Source of the DNA: Bacillota bacterium | GTDB lineage: Bacteria > Bacillota > Clostridia > Peptostreptococcales > Anaerovoracaceae | Direction of reading: 5' to 3' | Assembly (NCBI GenBank): GCA_023415235.1 | Contig: JAEZLP010000013.1 | Span: 1 to 64,000, forward strand | DNA: 64,000 nucleotides | Shown here: one piece after another, positions 17,287 through 26,109 of the stretch | Layout: each line of letters starts with the position of its first letter | Numbering within the stretch: the stretch's first letter is position 1 | Translations under genes and position numbers: made by a program | The notes under the pieces: model-generated | Seen by the model: only the letters and a program-made list of their open reading frames with translations | Database searches by the model: none | Told to the model about the DNA's origin: nothing

Positions 17287-18245
17287 TGGGTATTCTGTTT
17301 TTGGTATTTCAGCAGACGATGTTTTTCTCAATTCCCCTGCTGATCGTTGCCCTTGGAGGAGTCTTTACGGAACGAAGCGGTGTAACCAATATCGCACTGG
17401 ATGGTATGATGATCATCGGAGCCTTTACCAGCATCTTCTTCATTAATCAGATGCAGGGCACTATGAGCGGGCAGTCCCTCCTCATCATCGCCATTCTGAT
17501 CGCAACCGTTACGGGAATGGTTTTCTCCCTGCTTCATGCTTACGCAGCGGTCAATCTGAAAGCGGACCAGATCATCAGCGGTACGGCGCTGAACATGTTT
17601 GCGCCTGCCTTTGCGATTTTCACCGCGAGAATGATCCAGGAGAACGGAGTGCAGCAAATCAATTTTGTCAATACCTTCCGTATTGCTTCCGTACCCGGTC
17701 TGGGGGATATTCCCTTAATCGGAGGGCTGTTCTTCCAAAACGCTTATATCACAACATATATTGGATTCGTCATCCTGATTGTGTCTGTGATCGTGCTATA
17801 TAAAACAAAATTCGGACTGCGTCTGAGAGCATGCGGGGAGCATCCCCATGCTGCCGATTCGGTTGGTATCAACGTATATAAAATGCGCTACGCAGGAGTT
17901 ATGATATCCGGCGCGCTTGCTGGTTTGGGTGGTCTGGTGTTTATCATCCCGACCTCGACCAACTTCAATGCAACAGTATCCGGCTACGGATTCCTGGCTC
18001 TTGCTGTTATGATTTTCGGGCAATGGAAGCCAACGAGGGTATTATTTGCGGCCTTCTTCTTCGGTTTGATGAAGACCATAGCCTCAGCCTATTCGGTTAT
18101 TCCGATCCTGGCGACTTCCAATATCCCCAGCGACATCTACAAGATGGTCCCGTTTATCGCCACACTGATCGTTTTGGCATTCAGCTCCAAGTCGTCGCAG
18201 GCGCCAAGAGCGGTTGCGGTACCTTATGACAAGGGAAGCAGGTAA
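17286..18245 (+). CDS. Nucleoside ABC transporter, permease 2
   Basis: A 319-residue membrane protein of the NupQ/YufQ branch, the second half of the import channel. The conserved GVTNIALDGMMIIGAF block near residue 35 and FGLRLRACGEHPHAADSVGI near residue 178 are visible. Translation most likely starts at the GTG that shares its G with the previous stop codon, with AAAGGGGGG directly upstream. It is the last gene of the importer. Confidence 0.92.
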   Translation: MGILFLVFQQTMFFSIPLLIVALGGVFTERSGVTNIALDGMMIIGAFTSIFFINQMQGTMSGQSLLIIAILIATVTGMVFSLLHAYAAVNLKADQIISGTALNMFAPAFAIFTARMIQENGVQQINFVNTFRIASVPGLGDIPLIGGLFFQNAYITTYIGFVILIVSVIVLYKTKFGLRLRACGEHPHAADSVGINVYKMRYAGVMISGALAGLGGLVFIIPTSTNFNATVSGYGFLALAVMIFGQWKPTRVLFAAFFFGLMKTIASAYSVIPILATSNIPSDIYKMVPFIATLIVLAFSSKSSQAPRAVAVPYDKGSR

Positions 18246-18312
18246 AACGAGAGATCGGTAATCTTGACGCAGAATAAAGAAAAAAACGAGAACGAAATCG
18301 ATAGGAGAGACT

Positions 18313-20247
18313 ATGTCATTTTTACCGGTTACAATGGAAGAAATGCATGAAAAGGGATGGCATCAGCCTGACTTCGTCCTGGTAACGGGCGATGCTTATG
18401 TTGACCATCCCTCTTTTGGAACGGCTATCATCAGCCGGGTCCTGGAAAGCCGCGGCTACAAGGTTGCGATACTGTCTCAGCCCGACTGGAGAAGCGTGGA
18501 CGATTTCAGACGCTTCGGCCGGCCAAGGCTGGGGTTTCTGATCAATGCGGGAAATGTGGACTCCATGGTGAACCATTTTTCCGTATTCAAACACAGAAGA
18601 AAGACAGACAGCTATTCCCCCGGAGGAAAAGCGGGAAAAAGGCCTGACAGGGCTGTTATCGTATACAGCGGCAGAGCCAGGGAGGCTTACCGGGATGTGC
18701 CGGTGATCATTGGCGGCATTGAAGCCAGTCTGCGCCGTTTTGCACATTATGACTATTGGGATGACAAGGTACGCCGTTCCATCCTGCTGGACGCCAAGGC
18801 TGATCTTTTGATTTACGGTATGGGAGAGCGGGCTGTAGTGGAGATCGCGGAAGCGCTGGACGCCGGCATTGAAGCGAAGGATATTACTTGGATCAGGGGC
18901 ACTGTCTGCCGCTTGGTCAACGAGAGCCTGAAAGAAGGAGTATCCGAAAAGCAATATGAGGAAGAACTGTTCGGAGACAAGGATACGATAATGCTGCCGT
19001 CCTTTGAGGATATTGCAGGGGAGAATGCCTCTGCTTCCAACAATCCGCAGAGCGAGGCAGAAGACGCAGCATCGAAGAGGAACTATTGCAGAAGTTTTCT
19101 GCTGCAATATCAGAATACTGACTATATCAGCGGAAAACGGCTGGCGGAAAAGTATGGGAAAACCGTGTATGTGGTTCAAAATCCGCCGCAGGAACCTCTG
19201 AGCACGGAAGAGTTGGACGACGTCTATGAGCTTCCCTATGAAGGAACCTGGCATCCAAGCTATGAAAAGGAAGGCGGCGTTCCGGCCATTGAGGAGGTCA
19301 AATTCAGCATCATCGCCAACCGGGGATGTTTCGGCGGCTGCGCCTTTTGCGCCCTGACCTATCACCAGGGCAGGGAGGTGCGTGGAAGAAGCAAGGGGTC
19401 TGTAGTCAGAGAGGCAGTTCGCTTGACGGAACGAAAGGACTTCAAGGGTTATATTCACGATATTGGGGGGCCTACGGCGAATTTCCGAAGTCCGGCATGT
19501 AAAAAACAGAGCAAGACGGGAGTATGCAAGAACAAGGACTGTTTGTTTCCGAAGCCCTGCGCCCAAATGGATATCGACCACTCGGAATACCTGGATCTCC
19601 TGAGGGAGGTCCGGAGTTTGGACAAGGTGAAAAAGGTCTTTATCCGCTCAGGAATCCGGTATGACTATCTACTTGCGGGCAAGGATGACCGTTTTATGGA
19701 GGAGCTTTGCAGACATCATATCAGCGGAACGCTGAAGGTGGCTCCGGAGCATGTTTCAAACCGGGTGCTTGCAAAGATGCGGAAGCCTACCAGAGAGGTT
19801 TTTCTTGACTTCAGCAAGAAGTATAAGGAGATCAATGATCGGCTGGGCTTGAAGCAGTATCTGATTCCCTATTTCATCTCGTCACATCCGGGTTCAACCC
19901 TGGAGGATGCCATTGAGCTTGCCCTATTTTTGAAAAAACATGGGTTTGTTCCCGATCAGGTGCAGGATTTCTATCCGACGCCGGGGACGCTGTCAACCTG
20001 TATGTATTATACGGAGCGAGATCCCTTTACCGGCGAGAAGGTCTACGTGCCGAAGTCTCTGGAAGAAAAAAGGATGCAGCGCGCGCTGATGCACTTTAAT
20101 AAGCCGGAAAACAGAGAGACAGTAATTAGAGCATTACAGAAGGCCAAAAGGGAGGATTTGATCCCGGTTCTGCTCGGCTTCCGTGAAAATACGGGCCGCC
20201 GGACTGGCGGGGTTAAAAATAAAGATAAGGCGGGGAAACGAAGATGA
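18313..20247 (+). CDS. ygiQ: YgiQ-family radical SAM protein
   Basis: A 644-residue member of the YgiQ family (UPF0313), radical SAM proteins whose reaction is not established. The N-terminal half is the family-specific domain with VTGDAYVDHPSFG and GGIEASLRRFAHYDYW. The radical SAM cluster cysteines are in NRGCFGGCAFCALTYHQGR at about residue 340-355, followed by HDIGGPTANFR. FYPTPGTLSTCMYYT near the C-terminus is also typical. AGGAGAG precedes the ATG. Its stop overlaps the next gene by four bases, which links it to the DNA methyltransferase. Confidence 0.92.
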   Translation: MSFLPVTMEEMHEKGWHQPDFVLVTGDAYVDHPSFGTAIISRVLESRGYKVAILSQPDWRSVDDFRRFGRPRLGFLINAGNVDSMVNHFSVFKHRRKTDSYSPGGKAGKRPDRAVIVYSGRAREAYRDVPVIIGGIEASLRRFAHYDYWDDKVRRSILLDAKADLLIYGMGERAVVEIAEALDAGIEAKDITWIRGTVCRLVNESLKEGVSEKQYEEELFGDKDTIMLPSFEDIAGENASASNNPQSEAEDAASKRNYCRSFLLQYQNTDYISGKRLAEKYGKTVYVVQNPPQEPLSTEELDDVYELPYEGTWHPSYEKEGGVPAIEEVKFSIIANRGCFGGCAFCALTYHQGREVRGRSKGSVVREAVRLTERKDFKGYIHDIGGPTANFRSPACKKQSKTGVCKNKDCLFPKPCAQMDIDHSEYLDLLREVRSLDKVKKVFIRSGIRYDYLLAGKDDRFMEELCRHHISGTLKVAPEHVSNRVLAKMRKPTREVFLDFSKKYKEINDRLGLKQYLIPYFISSHPGSTLEDAIELALFLKKHGFVPDQVQDFYPTPGTLSTCMYYTERDPFTGEKVYVPKSLEEKRMQRALMHFNKPENRETVIRALQKAKREDLIPVLLGFRENTGRRTGGVKNKDKAGKRR

Positions 20248-21584
20248 GTTTGATAACGAAACTGCCGGCCATTATAGAAGAGAGCAGGGAAGCAAGCCGT
20301 TCCGCAGCGGCAGGTGATTTTTCCGAAATCGAAAGGATCGGACATGGCGATAATCTCCTTGTCCTTGGAGATAATCTTCGCTTTATGAAGTATTTGCTGG
20401 AGCAGAAAGAGATGGCGGGAAAAATAAATCTGATCTATATCGATCCGCCGTTTTTCTCAAAGGCAAATTACGGTTCGGAGCTGAAGCTCCGCTCGGATAA
20501 GATAAAAAAGATTCCCGTCATCAAGCAGAAGGCATATCACGATATATGGGAAGACGGCATGGAGGAATATCTCAGGATGCTCGCTGTCCGGCTCTTTCTC
20601 ATGAAGGAGCTCCTATCAGAAGATGGCTGCCTTTGGGTGCATCTGGACTGGCACAGCGTCCATTATGTAAAGGTATTGCTTGACGAAATCTTTGGGGAAA
20701 AGAATTTTATCAACGAAGTGATCTGGAATTATAAATCCGGAGGCGTCAGCAAGAACTACTTTGCCAGAAAGCATGATACCCTGCTGTTTTATGCGAAATC
20801 TCCGAAATACTATTTCAAAGCCCAGCAGGAAAAATCCTACAACAGAGATTTCAAGCCCTACCGCTTCAAGGGTGTGGCCGAATACCGGGATGAAATCGGC
20901 TGGTATACTATGGTGAATATGAAGGATGTCTGGCAGATCAACATGGTAGGCAGAACTTCCGCGGAGCGGACCGGCTATGCGACACAGAAGCCGGAGCAGC
21001 TGATCGATCGGATCCTTGAAAGCTGCACTAGGGAGGGTGATCTTTGCGCCGACTTTTTCGGAGGCTCGGGAACCCTTGCCGCCGCGGCGGATCGAATGGG
21101 CAGGAAATGGATCTCCTGCGATATCGGCGATCTCTCCGCAATCAATTCCCACAAGAGGCTGGTTTCCGCATCAAGAGAAGGATATCGCTTTCTTGCCGAG
21201 TCGCATCGTCCGGAAAGCGGAGGGAAATTAAAGGTGAAAACAGATTTGCAGCACTTGCCCGTTTCCGATAAAGTCAAGCTTGAAGTAACGCTGCATGAAT
21301 ATGAGCCGGCTTCTTTACATAGCATACCAGTGGAGGAAAAGTATCTTCCTGTCATCAAAAAGATCATCAAGGAAGATTCTCTCCAGCTTGTAGATTACTG
21401 GAGCGTCGATTTTGACTATGACCTTGTTACCTTCCAGCCCAGGCTTTCCTTCTGCAAGGAAAACGAAGGAATTGAGCTCTCCTGTCAATGGCTGGCTAAG
21501 GAGTTCGTAAACATCGCCATTCGATGTATCGATATTTTCGGCAACAGTACATTCCAAGTCATCAATCTGAGGGGGTACAAATAA
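20244..21584 (+). CDS. Orphan DNA methyltransferase (N6-adenine / N4-cytosine class)
   Basis: A 446-residue amino-methyltransferase. The catalytic motif IV is IYIDPPFFS (DPPF) at about residue 69, followed by a region similar to type III Mod proteins (EDGCLWVHLDWHSVHYVKVLLDEIFG, shown here only in part as LWVHLDWHSVHYVK). ATQKPEQLIDRIL and the SAM-binding motif I DFFGGSGTLAAAADRMGRKW come after motif IV, giving the beta-class order. The C-terminal 130 residues may recognise the target. No restriction subunit, specificity subunit or vsr gene is nearby, so it is solitary. It sits between ygiQ (four-base overlap) and a YitT-family gene (no gap). Confidence 0.88.
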   Translation: MSLITKLPAIIEESREASRSAAAGDFSEIERIGHGDNLLVLGDNLRFMKYLLEQKEMAGKINLIYIDPPFFSKANYGSELKLRSDKIKKIPVIKQKAYHDIWEDGMEEYLRMLAVRLFLMKELLSEDGCLWVHLDWHSVHYVKVLLDEIFGEKNFINEVIWNYKSGGVSKNYFARKHDTLLFYAKSPKYYFKAQQEKSYNRDFKPYRFKGVAEYRDEIGWYTMVNMKDVWQINMVGRTSAERTGYATQKPEQLIDRILESCTREGDLCADFFGGSGTLAAAADRMGRKWISCDIGDLSAINSHKRLVSASREGYRFLAESHRPESGGKLKVKTDLQHLPVSDKVKLEVTLHEYEPASLHSIPVEEKYLPVIKKIIKEDSLQLVDYWSVDFDYDLVTFQPRLSFCKENEGIELSCQWLAKEFVNIAIRCIDIFGNSTFQVINLRGYK

Positions 21585-22472
21585 ATGATAAAAATGGAGA
21601 AAGCAAATCTTAAAAAGCTGGGGATCGACCTGCTGTTCATCATTGTAGGCTGTTCCATCAGCGCATTTTCCACTATCGGCATTCTGATCCCCAACGGTCT
21701 CACCAGCGGAGGGATTACCGGCATGGTCCGTATCCTGCAGGGCTTTGTAAATGTTGATTTTTCCGTTCTGTATTATGGATTTGCCATTACCATACTGGTG
21801 GTGTGCGCAATCCTTCTGGGACTGAAGGAAGCCCGGAAAATTCTAATGCTGACCATTATTTATCCGTCGATCCTGCTGATCTTTGAGAATTTTCATTTTT
21901 CCCTTCTTGAAGAGAAGGATCTGTTTCTGGCAGCAATCTATTGCGGCGTGCTGGGCGGGATCTGCTCCGGCCTGGTATTCACCAGGGGCTATTCCTTCGG
22001 AGGCACCGATACCATAGCCAAAATCATACAGAAGAAGCTGATTCCCCATGTCAGTCTCAGCCAGATCCTGCTTGTCATAGACGCCTGTATCATCATCGGT
22101 TCAGGTTTTCTCTTCGGAAGAAACATCGCTCTCTATGCTCTGGTAACCCAGGTGATCTTCTCCAAAACCGTGGATTACGTCATGTACGGCTTCGATACTA
22201 AGGCGGTTCAGCTTGAAATCATCACCAGCAAGCACGACGAGGTGGCAGGCTACATTCTGAACGAGGTCGGCCGGGGTGTGACCAACGTTTCTGTCACAGG
22301 CGAATACACTAAGATCGCCAGAGACAAGATCGTGACCATCTGTTCCCCAAGGGAGAGCATGCTCATCAAGAAGTTCGTAGCGAAAAAAGACAGAAACGCC
22401 TTTGTCACAGTGATTCATGTGGACACCGTCTGGGGCAACGGCGAAGGCTTCAACGATATCATGAAAGAATAG
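21585..22472 (+). CDS. YitT-family membrane protein (DUF161 + DUF2179)
   Basis: A 295-residue protein with five or six N-terminal hydrophobic segments (DUF161) and a soluble C-terminal DUF2179 domain of about 80 residues containing VTGEYTKIARDKIVTICSPRE. GIPNGLTSGGITG-type and GYSFGGTDTIAKI loops are diagnostic of the YitT group; in this copy the first reads LIPNGLTSGGITGM. The function is not established. The ATG directly follows the methyltransferase stop. A second in-frame ATG three codons later is a possible alternative. Confidence 0.88.
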   Translation: MIKMEKANLKKLGIDLLFIIVGCSISAFSTIGILIPNGLTSGGITGMVRILQGFVNVDFSVLYYGFAITILVVCAILLGLKEARKILMLTIIYPSILLIFENFHFSLLEEKDLFLAAIYCGVLGGICSGLVFTRGYSFGGTDTIAKIIQKKLIPHVSLSQILLVIDACIIIGSGFLFGRNIALYALVTQVIFSKTVDYVMYGFDTKAVQLEIITSKHDEVAGYILNEVGRGVTNVSVTGEYTKIARDKIVTICSPRESMLIKKFVAKKDRNAFVTVIHVDTVWGNGEGFNDIMKE

Positions 22473-22521
22473 ACATTTCATGGGCGCTTCGATTGCACCA
22501 GCTGAGAGGAGGGTGGCCATC

Positions 22522-23352
22522 ATGGCTGTAGCTGAGCAATATTTGCCGGATGTGGGAATAATACTGTCCCATAGACATGATAATGGAGCCGATCTTTGGA
22601 CGACTCCTGATCGGAGAGTTTTAAAGGGAGCCCCGTTTTCAACTATGGAGAGTGTACATCTCCTATTGGAATTGGGTATGGAACCCGACGATCCGCTGCT
22701 GAAAGAAGCCGCCGATTTGCTTTTCAGCACTTGGCAGAAGGATGGACGTTTCAAGGTGTACCCACAGGGGGGGATTTACCCGTGTCAAACTGCCGGCGTT
22801 GCCGATGCGCTTTGCCACCTGGGGTATGCCTCTGATGACAGGCTGCAAAAAACCTTCCAGCACCTTTTGGATATTCAGTATACCGACGGAGGCTGGCGCT
22901 GTAATAAGTTTTTCTTTGGCCGAGGTCCGGAGACGGAGTATTCAAATCCGTTTCCAACACTCACCGCCCTCAGCGCATTCCGTTATAGCGAATATCTCAA
23001 CAGAGAACCGGCGCTTGACAGAGCGGTGGATTTTCTGCTTGAGCACTGGACGATACGAAAGCCGATCGGCCCATGCCATTATGGAATGGGGACCCTGTTT
23101 ATGCAAGTGGAATATCCTTTTCGAAATTACAATCTTTTTATCTATGTCTATGTTTTGTCTTTTTATAACAGGGCGAAGCAGGACAGCCGGTTTCTTGATG
23201 CATTGAAAACGCTTCAATCAAAGATGATTGACGAAAAGATTGTGGTGGAACGTGTCAACCGGAAGCTGGGCGGACTATCTTTCTGTAAAAAGGGCCAGCC
23301 GAGTGAATTGGCAACGATGCGTTATCATGAAATATTGAAAAACCTTTCATGA
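22522..23352 (+). CDS. Terpenoid-cyclase / prenyltransferase-fold protein of unknown role
   Basis: A 276-residue protein that looks like an alpha-alpha toroid, the fold of squalene cyclases and protein prenyltransferase beta subunits: repeated helices with TDGGWRCNKFFF-type turns and a LLELGMEPDDPLLKEA stretch. The DxDD motif of class II cyclases is not present. I chose the ATG at 22522 because GAGGAGGG ends nine bases before it; the frame is open 14 codons further up. It ends the ygiQ run. Enzymatic activity cannot be claimed. Confidence 0.7.
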   Translation: MAVAEQYLPDVGIILSHRHDNGADLWTTPDRRVLKGAPFSTMESVHLLLELGMEPDDPLLKEAADLLFSTWQKDGRFKVYPQGGIYPCQTAGVADALCHLGYASDDRLQKTFQHLLDIQYTDGGWRCNKFFFGRGPETEYSNPFPTLTALSAFRYSEYLNREPALDRAVDFLLEHWTIRKPIGPCHYGMGTLFMQVEYPFRNYNLFIYVYVLSFYNRAKQDSRFLDALKTLQSKMIDEKIVVERVNRKLGGLSFCKKGQPSELATMRYHEILKNLS

Positions 23353-23359
23353 TTTCCAT

Positions 23360-23388
23360 TTGACTTTTTACCGGATAGGAAGTAAAAT
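23360..23388 (+). promoter_or_regulatory. Promoter of tRNA-Arg(TCG)
   Basis: TTGACT (23360-23365), exactly 17 bases, then TAAAAT (23383-23388), 42 bases before the mature tRNA. Confidence 0.65.
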
Positions 23389-23430
23389 CATTGTTAGCGC
23401 GTCGGAACAATGACGCTGAAATCATAACTC

Positions 23431-23506
23431 GGGGCATTAGCTCAATGGATAGAGTCACAGACTTCGAATCTGCAGGTTGGGGGTTCGAGTCCCTCATGCC
23501 TCACCA
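23431..23506 (+). tRNA. tRNA-Arg (anticodon TCG)
   Basis: A 76-base cloverleaf including the encoded CCA. The acceptor stem is GGGGCAT/ATGCCTC with one G-T pair, the D stem GCTC/GAGT, the anticodon loop CTTCGAA with TCG at 23464-23466, and the T arm has GGTTCGAGTCC. The first anticodon-stem pair is an A-C mismatch. It reads CGA and by wobble other CGN codons. Confidence 0.9.
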
Positions 23507-23507
23507 A

Positions 23508-23546
23508 AAAACACTCTATAGCTTCACGCTATAGAGTGTTTTTTTT
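23508..23546 (+). terminator. Terminator of tRNA-Arg(TCG)
   Basis: AACACTCTATAGC and GCTATAGAGTGTT form a perfect 13-base stem around TTCAC, followed by eight T. It is A-rich on the other side and could also end pepV transcripts on the minus strand. Confidence 0.9.
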
Positions 23547-23557
23547 CTTGCTGAAAA

Positions 23558-23637
23558 GAGGGACTCGAACCCGAAAGGGCGTCAAGCGACTGAACGGCAA
23601 AGAAAAAACAGCATGGGATGTTGTTTTTAGCTTGACG
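23558..23637. repeat. tRNA-derived inverted element beside tRNA-Arg
   Basis: GAGGGACTCGAACCC (23558-23572) is the exact reverse complement of 15 bases of the T arm of tRNA-Arg(TCG) at 23481-23495. Next to it CGTCAAGC (23580-23587) and GCTTGACG (23630-23637) are inverted copies enclosing a second hairpin, AAAAACAGCAT / ATGTTGTTTTT. A second T-arm-like word in the same inverted sense (CCGAACCCGGC) lies at 23640. The element fills the gap between the tRNA terminator and the end of pepV. It may be a decayed tRNA or an integration scar. Confidence 0.5.
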
Positions 23638-23675
23638 GTCCGAACCCGGCAGGGTGAAGGCCGTTGGCACCTACC

Positions 23676-24992
23676 TCAAAGGACACATTCTTTAATAGCT
23701 TCGGCATATATGTTCGTAATCTTAAGCAAATCCTCTAAAAGGATATATTCATCTTTCCCATGTTCCGTTGCTTCTCTGCCCGGAAACAAAGGCCCAAAGG
23801 CGACGATATTGTCCATTGCACGAGCATATGTCCCTCCACCCATAGTCAAAGGCTCGCTCGCGTCGCCAGTCAGTTTTCTGTAGACCATGAGAAGCTTTTT
23901 AATGAAATCTCCGTTTTTATCGAAAAAAACAGGTTTCAGGTAATCCACATTTTCAATGGCAAGTCCATATCCCTGAATCGCTTTTTCCAGACGGCTCAAA
24001 ATTTCTTCCTTTGAGAAGGATACAGGGCATCGCATGTCAATTGATAGAACAGTCTTTTCGTCGGTTGCGTTTAGAACACCGGCATTCAATGTCAACTGTC
24101 CCGTTGCCTCATCCCATAACTCACAATTGATCTTTTCACCATGAAGGCAGAATCCAATCTTGTCATGATAGAAGTCAATAAACCTGTTTAGCGTTTCTGA
24201 GCAGTCAAACTCTTCGTGCTGTTTCAATTCATAGAGCTTTTCCATAACCTTTGAGATGGCGTTTTCACCTGCCTCAGGAGTGCTTGCATGGGCAGCGGTT
24301 CCTTTTTCATCAATTTCAACAGCATCACCGTTATTCAATAGAATTTTTGCATGGCAATAATCGGGAACCGCATTGGAGGCCTCGCCTCCTTTTATAAAGT
24401 TGCCTTTTTTTTCTGTTGTTTCCGCTGCAACAAGGTCAAAGCCCAATATTCCCATTTCACCATATATGATTGGGAAATCGGCATCCGGTGTAAATCCGTA
24501 GGATGGAAGTTCCTCATGATTAATATAGTAATCCATGTCCTCCCAGTCGCTTTCCTCATCTGTGCCGAAGATTAGTCTTACTCTTTTCTTCAGCGTGAGT
24601 CCGGAGTCGATGATGGACTTTAACGCAAATATAACTGCGACAGCCGGGCCTTTATTGTCAATCGCACCTCGACCGTAAAGCTTGCCATCATGAATCTCCC
24701 CACCAAATGGCGGATACGTCCAGTCGTTGCCTGCCGGGACAACATCAAGATGCATCAGGATTCCAAGCATTTCCTCCCCTTCGCCTGCTTCCGCGTAGCC
24801 TGCGTACCCGTTACAGTTCTTTGTTTTAAACCCCATACGCTCACAAAGCTCCAGCGTATAATCAAGGCAAGCTGCGATATCTTTTCCAAAGGGCATGCCG
24901 GTTAAGCCGTCTGCTTTTATGCTGGGAAAGCTGATCAGCTTGCGTACTTCCTTTACAATTTCTGTTTCTTTCTCCTTAAATTGATTTGCCAT
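23676..24992 (-). CDS. pepV: Dipeptidase PepV / Sapep-type (M20 family)
   Basis: A 438-residue metallopeptidase of the M20 family, dipeptidase branch. Metal ligands are visible in LMHLDVVPAGNDW (His-x-Asp), GRGAIDNKGP (Asp), GTDEESDWEDMDYY (Glu-Glu), DADFP and the C-terminal HGKDEY region (His). It hydrolyses dipeptides in the cytoplasm. I chose the ATG at 24992, with GCAGGTGAG upstream, because the open frame before it overlaps the DUF917 gene and encodes nothing family-like. It lies 19 bases after the DUF917 stop and probably belongs to the same transcript, which hints that the pathway handles N-carbamoyl or peptide-like intermediates. Confidence 0.9.
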   Translation of the reverse strand: MANQFKEKETEIVKEVRKLISFPSIKADGLTGMPFGKDIAACLDYTLELCERMGFKTKNCNGYAGYAEAGEGEEMLGILMHLDVVPAGNDWTYPPFGGEIHDGKLYGRGAIDNKGPAVAVIFALKSIIDSGLTLKKRVRLIFGTDEESDWEDMDYYINHEELPSYGFTPDADFPIIYGEMGILGFDLVAAETTEKKGNFIKGGEASNAVPDYCHAKILLNNGDAVEIDEKGTAAHASTPEAGENAISKVMEKLYELKQHEEFDCSETLNRFIDFYHDKIGFCLHGEKINCELWDEATGQLTLNAGVLNATDEKTVLSIDMRCPVSFSKEEILSRLEKAIQGYGLAIENVDYLKPVFFDKNGDFIKKLLMVYRKLTGDASEPLTMGGGTYARAMDNIVAFGPLFPGREATEHGKDEYILLEDLLKITNIYAEAIKECVL

Positions 24993-25011
24993 ACTCACCT
25001 GCAAGCACCTT

Positions 25012-26109
25012 CTATCTCTTAAACGGGGTATAATCGAAATCAAAGCCGAATGATCTGGGGCCGAAAACGTCAAGTCCTCTCGCTGTCGTCCATTCCTTTG
25101 GCGCAGGAAGTGCAAACACAACCAGATCCATGCCCTTTTCGTAGAATGGATTTGTTACAGGCACGCCATTTTTGTCTATTACACAGATCAGATCAGGAAC
25201 CGTTACATCAACAACCCCGTCTCTGTAAGAAACAATATGTTCATTTTTAAACCATACCTTATAGGTGTGTCCCTTGAATTCATCCGTTCCATTCAATGTT
25301 ACATCACCTACGGTAAATCCATCAACAGTATCCCATTGGAAATCTGAAACCATGCCTCGAAAGAGAACTTTTCCGCTGCCTGTATTCACGATATCCTCTG
25401 CCGGGTCTCTGCCTGCTTCGTTGGCCAGACGAAGCGCTTTGCCTACTTCAAGTGCGTAGGTTATCGCGCCCGGAATTACAGATTTTTTAAGAACGGCTCC
25501 TGTTGTAGGATGGTCAACAACACCAATCATATTTTTGCTTACGCATGCCATCGCGCGGACCAGTGCTTCTGCTCTGAAATCATTCACTACATTATTTATG
25601 ATTGCCGTATCCCCAAAGGGGGTTGCGATTGCCATCGGTGTGATCGGTACGTTGTTAATATAAAATGTCGAGTGCTGAAGTTCGGGGACCGACCTTCCTG
25701 CAGGGTCAGCGTCAACAATTGGCTTGCCCATAAGTGCTGCTACGTGGAAAGCATCTGCAGTGTTTTCGCCGCCAAGCTCTGTGGATATGATTCCAAAGAA
25801 CGACTTGCCCAAATACTCTTCCATTGTCTGGAACGCTCTCACCGCTTCCGTCACGTCCATAGAAGGGAGCCCCGCATACTTCTCTTCCTCCTCCGGTGTC
25901 AGCGGAGAAACGGAACCACATACATAAGGGCACGCAACGTATTCTTCATCCGGGATTTCATCAAGACTTGCAAGGACAAAACTCCGTCCTGCTTCAAAAT
26001 CACTTTTTATGATGTCAAGACCGCCTTCCAGCGAGCCTCCGCCTCCGGTTCCCAGAACCGTACATCCATATATGATATCAATTACTTCCTGTTTACTCAG
26101 TTTTCTCAT
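25012..26109 (-). CDS. DUF917-family protein (hydantoin-pathway type)
   Basis: A 365-residue DUF917 protein, full length for the family. The glycine-rich start LGTGGGGSLEGGLDII, PYVCGSVSPLTPEE, STELGGENTADAFHVAALMG, VDADPAGRSVPELQHS and ATPFGDTAIINN are conserved blocks. Relatives accompany hydantoinase/oxoprolinase-type genes and NCS1 transporters, and some are annotated as S-methyl thiohydantoin desulfurase, so a role in breakdown of a hydantoin or similar N-heterocycle is plausible. The ATG at 26109 has AGCAGGA upstream. The frame remains open upstream into the codB remnant, giving a 452-codon ORF. I regard that fusion as a frameshift product, because a shifted frame would put a TGA exactly over this ATG. 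Confidence 0.85.
   Translation of the reverse strand: MRKLSKQEVIDIIYGCTVLGTGGGGSLEGGLDIIKSDFEAGRSFVLASLDEIPDEEYVACPYVCGSVSPLTPEEEEKYAGLPSMDVTEAVRAFQTMEEYLGKSFFGIISTELGGENTADAFHVAALMGKPIVDADPAGRSVPELQHSTFYINNVPITPMAIATPFGDTAIINNVVNDFRAEALVRAMACVSKNMIGVVDHPTTGAVLKKSVIPGAITYALEVGKALRLANEAGRDPAEDIVNTGSGKVLFRGMVSDFQWDTVDGFTVGDVTLNGTDEFKGHTYKVWFKNEHIVSYRDGVVDVTVPDLICVIDKNGVPVTNPFYEKGMDLVVFALPAPKEWTTARGLDVFGPRSFGFDFDYTPFKR

Noticed and set aside
18322..19581. Minus-strand ORF of 419 codons inside ygiQ
   Set aside because: Long but antisense to a clearly conserved radical SAM gene; composition is that of a reverse-frame shadow.
23536..23883. ORF starting in the tRNA terminator and reading through the tRNA-derived element
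   Set aside because: It begins in the terminator T-run and ends antisense to pepV; the repeated Arg-rich words come from T-arm-like DNA and do not look like a protein.
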